A DNA stretch of 64,000 bases from Phycicoccus sonneratiae (lineage in GTDB: Bacteria; Actinomycetota; Actinomycetes; Actinomycetales; Dermatophilaceae): positions 105,170-169,169 of the forward strand of contig NZ_JAFDVD010000013.1 in NCBI RefSeq assembly GCF_016887965.1, in the 5' to 3' direction. Under the pieces are notes generated by a model. That model ran no database searches, had not been told where the DNA came from, and was given only the letters and a program-made list of their open reading frames with translations. Below, piece by piece: positions 19,642 through 29,201 of this stretch (the stretch's first letter is position 1; the number at the start of each line of letters is the position of its first letter). The position numbers and the translations under genes were made by a program.

Positions 19642-20310
19642 TCAGCCGTAGGTGTCGCGGGGGCCACGGCCGTCCTGCACCCGGTGCCGCCCGCGCGACC
19701 ACGTCGGCGCGCTCGGGCCGACGACCCGCAGCTCGGCGACCGTCCCCTCGCCGACGTCCTCGGCGAGGCGGGCCATCAGCGACGACTCGAGCAGGCGCAG
19801 CTGGGTGGCCCAGGCGGTGGAGTCGGCGCGGACGGTGAGGACGCCGTCGACGAAGTCGGTGGGATGGCAGTGGGCGGCGACCTCGTCGCCGACGATGACC
19901 GGCCAGCGCCCGATGACCGAGCCGACGGCCACGTCGGCGCCCCAGCCGCGGTCGACGACGAACCGGTCGATCTGGTCGCCGAGCAGCTGCGGGTCGCGGC
20001 CGGCGTCACCGCGCCGGCCCCCCGGCACGTCCTTGGCGCGGCGGCGGGGCTTCAGGCCCGGGCGCAGGCCCTTGGCGCGCGCTCGGGCCCGGGCCCTTGC
20101 GAGCGCCTCGGCCGTCGCGAGCCCGGCGTCGCCGACCTCGTCCTCACGTGCCTCCTCGGCGAGGTCCGGGCCGGTGTCGGAGGCCCCGGCACCGCTCTTC
20201 CCCCGGGAAGCACCCTCTTCCGCGGGGAACGGTTCCGGGGTGGAGCGCGGCGGTATCGGGTCACCCGATACGCGTGGGTCATCCGGGGCCGCCGGGGGGT
20301 CAGGCGTCAT
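19642..20310 (-). CDS. dciA: DciA-like DUF721 protein (helicase loader)
   Basis: 222 residues, ATG overlapping the recF stop by 11 bases. A long disordered N-terminus with an Ala/Arg repeat ([16 protein letters not shown]) precedes the DUF721 KH-like domain: [40 protein letters not shown]. The W..iVG..va.H and W...L..l signatures are those of DciA, which loads the DnaB helicase in bacteria lacking DnaC. Its place after recF near oriC is the standard actinobacterial one. Confidence 0.88.
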   Translation of the reverse strand: MTPDPPAAPDDPRVSGDPIPPRSTPEPFPAEEGASRGKSGAGASDTGPDLAEEAREDEVGDAGLATAEALARARARARAKGLRPGLKPRRRAKDVPGGRRGDAGRDPQLLGDQIDRFVVDRGWGADVAVGSVIGRWPVIVGDEVAAHCHPTDFVDGVLTVRADSTAWATQLRLLESSLMARLAEDVGEGTVAELRVVGPSAPTWSRGRHRVQDGRGPRDTYG

Positions 20311-21571
20311 CGGCCGGCTCCTCGGGGTCGAGCGCCGGTGCGGTGTCGCCCCCTCCGCCGTCGGTCGTGGGGGAGGAGGACTCGACCGAGCCGAGGGTCA
20401 CCCGGTGGGTCCGGCCGGCGAGCGCGGCCGGCACGTCCTCGGGCACGGCGGCCGTCACGAGCACCTGCTCGGCGTCGGCGACCATCGCGGCCAGCCGCTC
20501 GCGCCGGCCCGAGTCGAGCTCGGCGAAGACGTCGTCGAGGACGAGCACCGGGTCGTCCCCGAGGTCGGTGCGCAGCAGCTGGAAGGCCGCGAGCCGCAGC
20601 CCGAGCGCGAACGACCACGACTCCCCGTGGCTCGCGTACCCCTTGGCCGGCAGCTCGCCGAGCGAGAGGACCAGGTCGTCGCGGTGCGGGCCGACGAGGC
20701 ACACCCCGCGCTCGACCTCCTGGTCACGGACCTCGGCGAGCGAGGCGAGGACCTCGTCGTGCAGCTCGGCGACCTCGGGCACCTCACCGGCCGCGATGCG
20801 TGCCGCGGTCGCCTCCCGCAGCGAGGACCGGTAGGCCACCCGGGCGTCGGACTGCCCGTTGCTCACCTCGTCGTAGGCCTTGCCGAGGTACGGGCCGAGG
20901 TCGCGCAGCAGCCGCAGCCGGGCGTACAGCAGCTGCGCGCCGACCCCCGCCAGCTGGGCGTCCCACACCGAGAGGGTGTGCAGCGCGGAGGCCGTCTCGG
21001 ACGCGGGGTCGAGCGACTCCGCCCCGGGCCGTGGCCGGCGCCCGCGAGACCGCCGCGACAGGTACGGCTGGGCCGACTTCAGCAGGGCCGAGCGCTGCTT
21101 GACGATGCGGTCGTACTCCTGGCGCACGCCCGCCCAGCGCGGCTGGCGGGCCACGAGGAGGTCGTCGAGGAAGCGCCGGCGCTCGCCGGGGTCGCCCTTG
21201 ACGAGCGCGAGGTCCTCCGGCGCGAAGAGCACCGTCCGCAGCGTGCCGAGCACCTCGCGCGGGCGCACCGGCGAGCGGTTGAGCCGGGCCCGGTTCGCCT
21301 TCCCCGGCGTGATCTCGAGCTCGACCATCGTCTCGCGGCCGTCGCGGACGACGGCGCCGCGCACGACCGCCCGCTCGGCGCCGAACCGGACGAGCGGGGC
21401 ATCGGTCGCCACCCGGTGCGACGAGAGCGACGCGAGGTAGCCGATCGCCTCGACGAGGTTGGTCTTGCCCTGCCCGTTGAGCCCGACGAGCGTCGTCACC
21501 CCGGGCTCGAGCGGGAGCTCGGCGGTGGCGTAGCTGCGGAAGTCGGCGACCGACAGGTGCCGGACGTGCAC
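20300..21571 (-). CDS. recF: DNA replication and repair protein RecF
   Basis: 423-residue SMC-like ATPase that helps load RecA at gaps. From GTG 21571: [20 protein letters not shown], Walker A GLNGQGKT at residues 30-37, signature [16 protein letters not shown], Walker [15 protein letters not shown] Ser/Arg-rich insertion ([20 protein letters not shown]) widens the middle, and there is an acidic/Gly-rich tail. It lies 8 bases after the gnd stop and overlaps dciA, so gnd-recF-dciA is one operon. Confidence 0.97.
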   Translation of the reverse strand: MHVRHLSVADFRSYATAELPLEPGVTTLVGLNGQGKTNLVEAIGYLASLSSHRVATDAPLVRFGAERAVVRGAVVRDGRETMVELEITPGKANRARLNRSPVRPREVLGTLRTVLFAPEDLALVKGDPGERRRFLDDLLVARQPRWAGVRQEYDRIVKQRSALLKSAQPYLSRRSRGRRPRPGAESLDPASETASALHTLSVWDAQLAGVGAQLLYARLRLLRDLGPYLGKAYDEVSNGQSDARVAYRSSLREATAARIAAGEVPEVAELHDEVLASLAEVRDQEVERGVCLVGPHRDDLVLSLGELPAKGYASHGESWSFALGLRLAAFQLLRTDLGDDPVLVLDDVFAELDSGRRERLAAMVADAEQVLVTAAVPEDVPAALAGRTHRVTLGSVESSSPTTDGGGGDTAPALDPEEPADDA

Positions 21572-21579
21572 CTGCCCGC

Positions 21580-22662
21580 TCAGGCCTTCTTCGTCGCGCG
21601 CTTGCGGGCGGCGCCCGAGGCCGAGCGACCCGGCGAGGCCGGACCCGCGGTGGCCGCCTTGGCCGCCTTCTTCGCCGCGGCCTTCTTCGCCGGCTTCTTC
21701 TCCTTGCGGCCGGCCTTGGCCTTGGCCTCCTCGGCGCTCGCGACCCCGGCCGCGGCCTCGGAGCGCAGCTGCTCGCCCTCGGCGACGGTCATCACCTGGT
21801 GCCCGCCGAACTGACCGCGCAGCGCGGCGACGGCCTGCATCGTCGGGGAGGTCTCCTGGCGCGAGGCGAACCGCGCGAAGAGCGAGGCCGAGATGACCGG
21901 CATCGGCACCGACAGCTCGATGGCCTCCTCGACGGTCCAGCGGCCCTCGCCGGAGTCGGAGGTGTAGTCGGAGACGTCCTCGAGCGAGGGGTTCTCCTCG
22001 AGCGCCTTGACCATGAGGTCGAGCAGCCAGGACCGGACGACGGTGCCGCGGCTCCACGCCTTGAACGCCCCGGGGACGTTCTCGACGATGTCCTTCTTCT
22101 CGAGCAGCTCGTAGCCCTCGGCGTAGGCGTGCATCAGGCCGTACTCGATGCCGTTGTGCACCATCTTCGTGTAGTGCCCGGCGCCGACCTTGCCGGCGTG
22201 CACGAAGCCCTCGTCGCGCGGGCCCTCGGGGCGCAGCGCGTCGAAGATCGGCATCGCCTTGCGGACGTTGGTCGCGGAGCCGCCGACCATCAGGCCGTAG
22301 CCGTTCTCGAGGCCCCAGATGCCGCCCGAGACACCGCAGTCGAGGTAGCCGATGCCCTTCGCGCGCAGCAGCTTCTCGTTCTCGAAGTCGTCGGTGAACT
22401 TGCTGTTGCCGCCGTCGATGACGAGGTCGCCCTTGTCGAGGAGGTCGGCGAGCTTGGTGACGGTGTCACGGGTGGGGGCGCCGTGGGGGACCATCACCCA
22501 GACGACGCGCGGCCCGTCGAGCTTCTTGACCATGTCGGCGAGCGAGCGGGCGTCGGAGACGCTCTTGTTGCGGTCGTACCCGACGACCTCGTGGCCCGCG
22601 CGGCGCAGCCGCTCGCGCATGTTGCCGCCCATCTTGCCGAGGCCGACCAGTCCGAGCTGCAT
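21580..22662 (-). CDS. gnd: 6-phosphogluconate dehydrogenase (decarboxylating) with histone-like tail
   Basis: 360 residues. Pentose-phosphate enzyme turning 6-phosphogluconate into ribulose-5-phosphate, short GntZ/YqeC type. Rossmann motif [13 protein letters not shown], substrate motif VIDGGNSKF, catalytic [12 protein letters not shown], and C-terminal [15 protein letters not shown]. From about residue 300 a Lys/Ala-rich tail follows ([20 protein letters not shown], later [11 protein letters not shown]), like a histone H1 tail and absent from typical family members. The gene sits between dnaN and recF, as in many actinobacteria. The tail could bind DNA or acidic partners; that is inference. 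Confidence 0.95.
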   Translation of the reverse strand: MQLGLVGLGKMGGNMRERLRRAGHEVVGYDRNKSVSDARSLADMVKKLDGPRVVWVMVPHGAPTRDTVTKLADLLDKGDLVIDGGNSKFTDDFENEKLLRAKGIGYLDCGVSGGIWGLENGYGLMVGGSATNVRKAMPIFDALRPEGPRDEGFVHAGKVGAGHYTKMVHNGIEYGLMHAYAEGYELLEKKDIVENVPGAFKAWSRGTVVRSWLLDLMVKALEENPSLEDVSDYTSDSGEGRWTVEEAIELSVPMPVISASLFARFASRQETSPTMQAVAALRGQFGGHQVMTVAEGEQLRSEAAAGVASAEEAKAKAGRKEKKPAKKAAAKKAAKAATAGPASPGRSASGAARKRATKKA

Positions 22663-22715
22663 CCGGGTGCTCCTTCGTGATGGGGGTCGCTGCTGTCCCG
22701 CAGGCTACGCCCGGT

Positions 22716-22736
22716 GCGGCCCGGGCCGGGGGCCGC
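22716..22736 (-). terminator. Weak hairpin between dnaN and gnd
   Basis: GCGGCCC and GGGCCGC (22716-22722, 22730-22736) can pair just beyond the dnaN stop on the minus strand. No T run. It might attenuate dnaN transcription before gnd, but GC-rich stems arise easily by chance here. Confidence 0.3.
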
Positions 22737-22743
22737 GGTGGGG

Positions 22744-23877
22744 TCAGGAGGCGAAGCGGACCGGCATGAGGACGTACCGGTACGAGGTGTCGGCCTCGCC
22801 GTCGGCGCTGTCCTGGCCGGAGAGGACGGCCGGGCGCGAGGGCTGGGTGAACGAGACGCGGGTCCAGTCGGTGCCGACCGCGCCGAGGCCGTCGAGGAGG
22901 TAGGTGGGGTTGAAGGCGATCTCGACGTCCGGGCCGGTGAGGGTGCACTCGACGGCCTCGGAGGCCTGGGCGTCGTCACCGGTCCCGGCCTCGATGGCCA
23001 CCTGGTCGCCGGCGAAGCGCAGCCGCACCGGTGTGTTGCGCTCGGCGACGAGCGCGACGCGCTTGACCGCCTCGACGAGGTCGGCGGTGCGCACGACGGC
23101 CTCGGTGTCGGAGGTCGTCGGGAAGATCGAGGACACCTTGGGGTACTCGCCGTCGAGGAGGCGGGTCGTCGTGCGGCGCCGGCCGGCCTCGAACCCGACG
23201 AGCCCGTCACCGCCGGCGGTGGCGCCGAGCGCGACGTCGATCGAGCCGCTCGCGCCGAGGCTGCGGGCCGTCTCGGAGAGGGTGCGGGCCGGGATGAGGA
23301 CGACGTGGCTGGCGTCGGTGGCCGTGGGGTTCCACGTCAGCTCGCGCATCGCGAGGCGGTAGCGGTCGGTGGCGAGCAGCGTCATCGTGTCGCCCTCGAC
23401 CTCGACGCGCACGCCGGTGAGGATCGGCAGGGTGTCGCCGCGGTCGGCCGCGACCGACACCTGGGCGACGGCCTGGGTGAAGAGGTGGCCGTCGACGGTG
23501 CCGGTGGGCTCGGGGGAGGCCGGCAGGGTCGGGTAGTCGTCGGCGGGCATCATCAGGAGGCTGAAGCGGGAGGCGCCGCACGTGACGTGGACCTTGTTGC
23601 CCTCGGTCGCGAGGTCGATGGGGCGGGCCGGGAGGTTGCGCGAGATGTCGGCGAGCAGCCGGCCGAGGACGAGCACGGTGCCGGCCTCGGCGACCTCGGC
23701 GGCGACGGTGACGCGGGCCGAGACCTCGTAGTCGAAGGCGCTGAGGGTGAGGGTGCCGTCGTCGGAGGCCTCGAGGAGGATGCCGGCGAGCACCGGCACC
23801 GGCGGACGCGCGGGGAGCCCGCGGGCCACCCAGGTGACCGCCTCGGCCAGGACGTCGCGCTCGACGCGGAACTTCAC
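22744..23877 (-). CDS. dnaN: DNA polymerase III subunit beta (sliding clamp)
   Basis: 377-residue ring-forming clamp that tethers polymerase III to DNA. From GTG 23877: MKFRVERDVLAEAVTWVARG. The three-fold clamp repeat is visible (RPPVPVLAGILLEASDDG, DTLPILTGVRVEVEGDTM, and the final RYVLMPVRFAS, whose YVLMPVR forms the hydrophobic peptide-binding pocket). An ATG 19 codons upstream (MHDQARTPP) is open but not conserved in clamps. It is transcribed away from oriC. Confidence 0.98.
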   Translation of the reverse strand: MKFRVERDVLAEAVTWVARGLPARPPVPVLAGILLEASDDGTLTLSAFDYEVSARVTVAAEVAEAGTVLVLGRLLADISRNLPARPIDLATEGNKVHVTCGASRFSLLMMPADDYPTLPASPEPTGTVDGHLFTQAVAQVSVAADRGDTLPILTGVRVEVEGDTMTLLATDRYRLAMRELTWNPTATDASHVVLIPARTLSETARSLGASGSIDVALGATAGGDGLVGFEAGRRRTTTRLLDGEYPKVSSIFPTTSDTEAVVRTADLVEAVKRVALVAERNTPVRLRFAGDQVAIEAGTGDDAQASEAVECTLTGPDVEIAFNPTYLLDGLGAVGTDWTRVSFTQPSRPAVLSGQDSADGEADTSYRYVLMPVRFAS

Positions 23878-24638
23878 GGCATACCGCCCTATCCGGCGCG
23901 GAGGGGTCCGCGCCTGGTCGTGCATCGGAGTGTCACCGCCGCCCGCGCGCACGCTGGCGCTCCGGGGCAGACGGGACCCTGACACTAGTGCACCGCTGGT
24001 CACTCCACCATCGGTTGTCGGTGGGTGCGGGCAGGGTGGGTTCCGTGGTCGTCCGGGCCGGGTCGCACAGCAGGGTCCTGGTCGGGGTGGACCTCGTCAT
24101 CTCTGGGTCTCGTCGTGGTCATCGGAGGTGTGGAACCTGTGGACGGTCCGGCGTCACCGCAGGTCAGCGCGGCGAGCCGGGGTGTGGACCGGCCGTGGAC
24201 GGGTCGTGGACGCCGGCGGTGCGGCTGTTGACGGCCATCGGGCGTTCACACGGCGTCCACCGGCGACCCGTCCGCCGTCCACGAGCGCGGTGCGGTCGTC
24301 CACACGTGTCCACAGGTCCTGTGGACAACCGGGTCGGTCGAGGCGATCGGGTGGCCCCGGAGGCAGGACCGTCCACAGGCTCGTCCCCACCGGTGGACGG
24401 TGGACGGCGCGTGCTGCGGGTGCACTTCGTCCGGGGTCGGCCCGGCGCGACGCGTCACCGACGGTCGCGGGCTTCGACAAGGGTTGTACACCGGCTGGGG
24501 ACGAGCCTGTGGACAACCTCGGGACGGCGCAGGCGTTCCCGTGGACGGATCCTCCGGGCCGACTCGTCGTTCAGCACTCACCCCGAACCCGCCGGACGGG
24601 CCTGTCGGGGTGGGTTCCGGGCACGCAGCGCGATGGCG
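23878..24638. other. oriC: Chromosomal replication origin oriC
   Basis: The 761-base dnaN-dnaA gap has no gene and carries many DnaA boxes in both orientations. Perfect TTGTCCACA on the minus strand: 24320-24328 and 24508-24516. Near matches: TCGTCCACA 24296-24304, GTGTCCACA 24306-24314, CCGTCCACA 24369-24377 (plus), and TGTGGACGG 24138-24146, TGTGGACCG 24183-24191, CGTGGACGG 24194-24202 (minus). Many clustered boxes with little AT-rich DNA is the actinobacterial oriC style. The boxes concentrate in the dnaA-proximal half. Confidence 0.93.
24306..24328. promoter_or_regulatory. Head-to-head DnaA box pair
   Basis: GTGTCCACA and TGTGGACAA face each other with five bases between them, forming the dyad TGTCCACAGG-T-CCTGTGGACA (24307-24327). 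This is the most symmetric site in oriC, and a third box (24296-24304) abuts it. Confidence 0.7.
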
Positions 24639-26144
24639 TCAGCGGGACTGCTGCTTGATCCGGTTGGTCAGCTCGGTGACCTGGTTGTAGATGGCGCGGC
24701 GCTCGGCCATCAGCTGGCGGATCTTCTTCTCGGCGTGCATGACGGTCGTGTGGTCGCGGCCGCCGAACTGCTGGCCGATCTTCGGCAGCGACATCTCGGT
24801 CAGCTCGCGGCACAGGTACATCGCGATCTGCCGGGCGGTGACGAGGACGCGCGAGCGGGACTGGCCCTGGAGGTCCTCGATGGTCAGCCCGAAGTACGCG
24901 GCCGTCTGGGCGATGATCGTCGCCGGCGTGACCTGGCTCGTCGAGTCGTCCGGGATGAGGTCGCGCAGGACGATCTCGGCGAGGCTCATGTCGACCGGCT
25001 GGCGGTTGAGGCTCGCGAACGCCGTGACCCGGATGAGCGCGCCCTCGAGCTCGCGGATGTTCGTGGAGATCCGCGAGGCGATGAACTCGTGGACGTCGTC
25101 GGGGACGCTGAGCCGCTCCTGGATGGCCTTCTTGCGCAGGATCGCGATGCGCGTCTCGAGGTCGGGCGGCTGGACGTCGGTGAGCAGGCCCATCTCGAAC
25201 CGGCTGCGCATCCGCGCCTCGAACCCGGTGAGCAGCTTGGGCGGCACGTCGCTCGTGATGACGACCTGCTTGCTCGCGTTGTGGAGGGTGTTGAACGTGT
25301 GGAAGAACTCCTCCTGGGTCTGCACCTTGCCCTGGAGGAACTGGATGTCGTCGATGAGCAGCACGTCGACGTCGCGGTAACGGCGTTGGAAGTTGGCGGC
25401 CTTGTCGTCGCGGATGCTGTTGATGAAGTCGTTGGTGAACTCCTCGGAGTTCACGTACCGCACCTTGACGTGCGGGAAGAGGTTGCGCGCGTAGTGCCCG
25501 ATGGCGTGCAGCAGGTGGGTCTTGCCCAGCCCGGAGTCGCCGTAGACGAAGAGCGGGTTGTAGGCCTTGGCCGGCTGCTCGGCGACGGCGACCGCGGCCG
25601 CGTGGGCGAACCGGTTGCTCGCCCCGATGACGAAGGTGTCGAAGGTGTACTTCGGGTTGAGGCGGGTCAGCTCGACCTGCTCGGGCACCTGGGTGCCGGG
25701 GCGCGGGCGGCGCATCCCGGGGACCTCGACGAGGCCGAGGGCGGCGGTGTCGCGGCCGGGCGTCGAGCCGTCGGGGGCGTCGCCGTCGTCCTCGAGGTCG
25801 AGGTCGTCGATCTGCTGGCGCCGGTCGGCGGCGCGCCGGTCGTGGCCGTCGTCGCCCGGGTCGCCCGCGGCGTCGGCGACCTCGCCGAGGGTGGGGTCGA
25901 CGGTGACCGCGAGGCGCACGTCGCGGCCGAGCCGGTCGCCGAGGGTCTGGGTGACCCGCTCGCGCAGCCGCGTCTCGACGATGTCCTTCGTGAAGTCGTT
26001 CGGGACGGCGATGAGCGCGGTGTCGTCGAGGAGGCCGACGAGCCGGGCGAGGGAGAGGAAGGCCCGCTGCTGGACCGGGATGCCGTCCTCGTCGAGCGCC
26101 TCGAGGGTCGCCCGCCACACCTGGGTCATCGTCGCGTCCGGCAC
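24639..26144 (-). CDS. dnaA: Chromosomal replication initiator DnaA
   Basis: 501 residues. Domain I begins [16 protein letters not shown]; domain II is an acidic linker (about 85-160). The AAA+ domain opens [20 protein letters not shown], with Walker [14 protein letters not shown], Walker [16 protein letters not shown], and an arginine-finger region ([13 protein letters not shown]). The domain IV box-reading motif is [17 protein letters not shown]. The start shown is GTG 26144; ATG 26129 (MTQVWR) is a possible alternative. It is divergent from rpmH and flanks oriC. DnaA boxes in its leader suggest autorepression. Confidence 0.99.
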   Translation of the reverse strand: MPDATMTQVWRATLEALDEDGIPVQQRAFLSLARLVGLLDDTALIAVPNDFTKDIVETRLRERVTQTLGDRLGRDVRLAVTVDPTLGEVADAAGDPGDDGHDRRAADRRQQIDDLDLEDDGDAPDGSTPGRDTAALGLVEVPGMRRPRPGTQVPEQVELTRLNPKYTFDTFVIGASNRFAHAAAVAVAEQPAKAYNPLFVYGDSGLGKTHLLHAIGHYARNLFPHVKVRYVNSEEFTNDFINSIRDDKAANFQRRYRDVDVLLIDDIQFLQGKVQTQEEFFHTFNTLHNASKQVVITSDVPPKLLTGFEARMRSRFEMGLLTDVQPPDLETRIAILRKKAIQERLSVPDDVHEFIASRISTNIRELEGALIRVTAFASLNRQPVDMSLAEIVLRDLIPDDSTSQVTPATIIAQTAAYFGLTIEDLQGQSRSRVLVTARQIAMYLCRELTEMSLPKIGQQFGGRDHTTVMHAEKKIRQLMAERRAIYNQVTELTNRIKQQSR

Positions 26145-26213
26145 GTGCTCCCCGTCCTTCCGCTGCCCTGGTCATGGTCCGTGCTCACGCCTCCGGCGCG
26201 GCACCGGCCCGGG

Positions 26214-26234
26214 TCGTCCACATGGTTGTCCACA
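26214..26234 (+). promoter_or_regulatory. DnaA boxes in the dnaA leader
   Basis: TCGTCCACA (26214-26222) and perfect TTGTCCACA (26226-26234) are direct repeats 12 bases apart, about 70-90 bases before the dnaA start. On the minus strand a TACCAT -10-like hexamer (26303-26308) lies upstream, so DnaA bound here would sit in the early transcribed region. Consistent with DnaA autoregulation or with extending origin function to the other side of dnaA. Confidence 0.7.
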
Positions 26235-26345
26235 GGCTGTGAGGACGTCGACGTGGGGCGACAGCAGTGTGTCGTTGCGGTGCCCGCCCGATGCTCCGTG
26301 CGATGGTAGAGGGTTGACGGCGGTGTCGGGTAGTCGACCTCGGGT

Positions 26346-26375
26346 TTGGTCGGCGAGCGGGCGCTCGGGTACCGT
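26346..26375 (+). promoter_or_regulatory. Candidate rpmH promoter
   Basis: TTGGTC (26346-26351), an 18-base spacer and TACCGT (26370-26375) precede rpmH by about 140 bases. This is a plausible housekeeping promoter. The 371-base dnaA-rpmH gap (26145-26515) otherwise holds the dnaA leader boxes and no gene. Confidence 0.4.
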
Positions 26376-26515
26376 GGAGCAGCCTGTTCCGGCTGTTTTC
26401 GCATGCCCATGGCCCGCGCGCACCGCGCGACCCGTGGGCTTTCGACTGCAGCCGACCAGGCGGCCACCCAGACCCCCGGGCCGCTCCGGCCCGCCACCCG
26501 CGAAAGAGACCCATC

Positions 26516-26653
26516 GTGAGCAAGCGGACCTTCCAGCCGAACAACCGCCGTCGGGCCAAGACCCACGGCTTCCGCCTGCGGATGCGCACCCGCGCTGGCC
26601 GCGCCATCCTCTCCGCCCGGCGTCGCAAGGGCCGCGCAGAGCTCTCGGCCTGA
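26516..26653 (+). CDS. rpmH: 50S ribosomal protein L34
   Basis: 45 residues, GTG start: [20 protein letters not shown] ... [19 protein letters not shown]. Complete and canonical (KRTFQPN...H(G)FR.RM.T..GR..L..RR.KGR). L34 lies at the base of the large subunit. First gene of the plus-strand rpmH-rnpA-yidD-yidC-jag-rsmG series, divergent from dnaA. Confidence 0.98.
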   Translation: MSKRTFQPNNRRRAKTHGFRLRMRTRAGRAILSARRRKGRAELSA

Positions 26654-26662
26654 GGCCGGTCG

Positions 26663-27028
26663 GTGCTGCCGGCGCCGAACCGGCTGCGTGAGCGGTCGGA
26701 CTTCGCGTCGGCGGTCCGCGGTCCCGGGTCCACCCGGGCCGGCTCGCGACTCCTCGTGGTCCACGCCCACCGAACCGACGCGCGTGCGGGATGCCCGCCG
26801 CGGGTCGGTTTCGTCGTGTCGAGGGCCGTCGGGGGCGCCGTCGTCCGCAACCGCACCAAGCGCCGGCTCCGGGCCCTCGTGGCGCAGCGGCTGGCCGTCG
26901 TCCCGGGGGGTGTCGACCTCGTCGTGCGGGCCAACCCGCCGGCGGGCGCCGCGAGCTCCGGGGAACTGGCGGCCTCGCTCGACGCGTTGTGGCACAAGGT
27001 GCTCGGCCGGCTCGGAGGTGTGGCGTGA
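26663..27028 (+). CDS. rnpA: Ribonuclease P protein component
   Basis: 121 residues, GTG start 9 bases after rpmH. RnpA assists the RNase P RNA in trimming tRNA 5' ends. Conserved start [13 protein letters not shown], and the RNR signature is present as [14 protein letters not shown] within [20 protein letters not shown]. Its stop overlaps the yidD start by four bases. Confidence 0.95.
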   Translation: MLPAPNRLRERSDFASAVRGPGSTRAGSRLLVVHAHRTDARAGCPPRVGFVVSRAVGGAVVRNRTKRRLRALVAQRLAVVPGGVDLVVRANPPAGAASSGELAASLDALWHKVLGRLGGVA

Positions 27029-27342
27029 CGCTCGGACGGCTGCTCGCGACGCCGCTGCTGTGGCTCATCCGGGGCTACCAGCGGTTCGTCAGCCCGCTGC
27101 GACCGCCGACCTGCCGGTACTACCCGTCGTGCTCGGCCTACGCGGTCACCGCCATCGAGCGCTTCGGCCCGCTGCGGGGGACGGGGATGGCGATGGCCCG
27201 GCTGGGTCGCTGCCACCCGTGGACCCCCGGCGGCGTCGACCACGTGCCCGAGCGGGACCCCGACACCGGGCGTCCGGTACCGGGCACCACCGGGCCCAAG
27301 CCCTACCGCGGGCCCTCGGGCGCGACCCCCACCCACCCCTGA
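27025..27342 (+). CDS. yidD: Membrane protein insertion efficiency factor YidD
   Basis: 105 residues. GTG start overlaps the rnpA stop (GTGA). Short amphipathic protein associated with the inner membrane and YidC-dependent insertion. Signature: [52 protein letters not shown], with the three conserved cysteines. The Pro/Gly-rich end past about residue 75 is lineage-specific. Confidence 0.93.
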   Translation: MTLGRLLATPLLWLIRGYQRFVSPLRPPTCRYYPSCSAYAVTAIERFGPLRGTGMAMARLGRCHPWTPGGVDHVPERDPDTGRPVPGTTGPKPYRGPSGATPTHP

Positions 27343-27400
27343 CCACCGTCACCACCGTGACACCACCCGCCGGCTGAGGTCGGCACCGACGAAGGACATC

Positions 27401-28408
27401 ATGGGCGACCTGTTCAACAGCATCCTGACGCCGATCGAGTGGCTCGTGGCGTGGATCATGTACGGCTTCCACCAGGTCTTCACGACCCTCGGGCTGCCCG
27501 AGGCGGCCGGCATCACCTGGGCGCTGTCGATCGTCGGCCTCGTCATCGTCATGCGGGCCGCGATGATCCCGCTGTTCGTCAAGCAGATCAAGGCATCGCG
27601 CAAGATGCAGCTCATCCAGCCGGAGCTGCAGAAGATCCAGAAGAAGTACAAGGGCAAGACCGATCCCGAGTCCCGCCAGGCGATGACCCAGGAGACGATG
27701 GAGCTGTACAAGAAGGAGGGGACCAACCCCTTCAGCTCGTGCCTGCCGATCCTCGTCCAGTCGCCGTTCTTCTTCGGCCTCTTCCGGGTGCTCAACGGTC
27801 TCGACGACATCGCCGCCGGCGACAAGGCGCAGATCGGTCCCATCACGAAAACCGTTGCGTCACAGGCGGAATCGGCATCGATCTTCGGTGCTCAGCTGTC
27901 CGACACGTTCCTCGGGGCGAACGGCCTGTCGACCCAGATCGTCACCGTCGTGCTCATCGTCCTCATGTCGGCGACGACCTTCCTCACCCAGCGGCAGCTG
28001 ATGACGAAGAACATGCCGCAGTCGGCGCTGGACAGCCCGTTCGCCAAGCAGCAGAAGATGCTGCTCTACATCTTCCCGATCATCTTCGCCGTCTCCGGCA
28101 TCAACTTCCCGATCGGTGTCCTCATCTACTGGTTCACCACCAACGTGTGGTCGATGACCCAGCAGTTCTACGTCATCCGCCGGATGCCGGCGCCGGGCTC
28201 GGCGGCCGAGCGGGCGTACCACGAGCGGCTCCAGCGCAAGGGCAAGGCCGTGCCCGGGGCCGCCGCGGTCACCGACGGCGCCGACGAGGACGAGGCCACC
28301 GACGCGACGAAGAGCGGCCAGCGCGTGCAGCCGAAGTCCAAGAAGCGCGCGAAGAACGCCGGGAAGCCCGGCGGCAAGCCGGCCGGCGGCCCCACGACCA
28401 GCGGCTGA
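27401..28408 (+). CDS. yidC: Membrane protein insertase YidC
   Basis: 335 residues. Oxa1/YidC-type insertase lacking the large periplasmic domain of Gram-negative YidC, as in Gram-positives. Segments: WLVAWIMYGFHQVFTTLG, the cytoplasmic loop KASRKMQLIQPELQKIQKKY, the TM pair NPFSSCLPILVQSPFFFGLF, and later MLLYIFPIIFAVSGINFPIG. The C-terminal tail is basic (KSKKRAKNAGKPGGKPAGG), fitting ribosome contact. ATG start 58 bases after yidD. Confidence 0.97.
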   Translation: MGDLFNSILTPIEWLVAWIMYGFHQVFTTLGLPEAAGITWALSIVGLVIVMRAAMIPLFVKQIKASRKMQLIQPELQKIQKKYKGKTDPESRQAMTQETMELYKKEGTNPFSSCLPILVQSPFFFGLFRVLNGLDDIAAGDKAQIGPITKTVASQAESASIFGAQLSDTFLGANGLSTQIVTVVLIVLMSATTFLTQRQLMTKNMPQSALDSPFAKQQKMLLYIFPIIFAVSGINFPIGVLIYWFTTNVWSMTQQFYVIRRMPAPGSAAERAYHERLQRKGKAVPGAAAVTDGADEDEATDATKSGQRVQPKSKKRAKNAGKPGGKPAGGPTTSG

Positions 28409-28472
28409 CCCGGCTCCCTGCGGCCGAGGCCGTCCCCCTGACCCGACCCGTCCTCCCACCAGGAGCACCCAC

Positions 28473-29180
28473 ATGAGCGAGAACACGACCGAGGCCACCG
28501 AGGCCATCACGACCGACACCGTCGTCGACGAGGCGCCCCAGGAGCAGGCGCCCGTGGCCGAGCCGGTGGTGCACGACACCACCGCGGACGAGGCCGCCCC
28601 GGCCGACGAGGCCGCTGCGGCCGACGAGGTGACGGCGGAGGACGCCACCGACGAGACGTCCTCGGGTGAGGGTGACGACGAGGTGCCGGCCCCGTCGAAG
28701 CGGTCCGGACGGCGAGGACAGCTCGAGCGCGAGGGGGAGGTCGCGGCCGACTTCCTCGAGACGCTGCTCGACATCTGCGACCTCGACGGAGACCTCGACG
28801 TCGACATCGACGGCGACCGGGCCGCGGTCGCGCTCGTCGACAGCGACGAGGGGCGGGTGCCGCGCCGGCTCGTCGGCCCGGACGGCCAGGTGCTCGAGGC
28901 GCTCCAGGAGCTGACCCGGCTGGCCGTCCAGGCCGAGACCGGCGAGCGGAGCCGCCTCATGCTCGATGTCGCCGGCCACCGCGCCGAGCGGCGGGCAGCG
29001 CTCGTGACGCTCGCCCGGGAGGCGATCGAGGGCGTCAAGTCGTCCGGTGAGCCGGCTGCGCTGGCGCCGATGACGGCGTTCGAGCGCAAGGTGGTCCACG
29101 ACGAGGTGCTGGCCGCCGGGCTCGTCTCCGAGTCCGAGGGCGCCGAGCCGCGGCGTCACGTCGTCATCAGCCCCGCGTGA
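28473..29180 (+). CDS. jag: Jag/KhpB-type RNA-binding protein (KH and R3H)
   Basis: 235 residues. An acidic Glu/Ala/Thr-rich N-terminus (about 1-75) precedes a type II KH-like region (GEVAADFLETLLDICDLDGD ... GRVPRRLVGPDGQVLEALQE) and an R3H end (LAPMTAFERKVVHDEV ... EGAEPRRHVVISPA). RNA-binding partner of YidC loci, linked in Firmicutes to cell-wall and division control. ATG start after GGAGCACCC. A parS site lies immediately after the stop. Confidence 0.92.
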   Translation: MSENTTEATEAITTDTVVDEAPQEQAPVAEPVVHDTTADEAAPADEAAAADEVTAEDATDETSSGEGDDEVPAPSKRSGRRGQLEREGEVAADFLETLLDICDLDGDLDVDIDGDRAAVALVDSDEGRVPRRLVGPDGQVLEALQELTRLAVQAETGERSRLMLDVAGHRAERRAALVTLAREAIEGVKSSGEPAALAPMTAFERKVVHDEVLAAGLVSESEGAEPRRHVVISPA

Positions 29181-29185
29181 GGATC

Positions 29186-29201
29186 TGTTTCACGTGAAAC
29201 A
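29186..29201. promoter_or_regulatory. parS site 1 (overlaps the rsmG start)
   Basis: TGTTTCACGTGAAACA, an exact 16-bp palindrome identical to the classical parS. The GTG used as the rsmG start (29194) is inside it, so ParB loading and rsmG translation initiation share the same DNA. Confidence 0.95.

Noticed and set aside
20300..22057. Longer RecF (585 residues)
   Set aside because: The first 160 residues lie in another frame of gnd; the conserved RecF start is at 21571.
23878..24638. Small gene inside oriC
   Set aside because: The open frames there are interrupted by the DnaA-box pattern and show no coding features.
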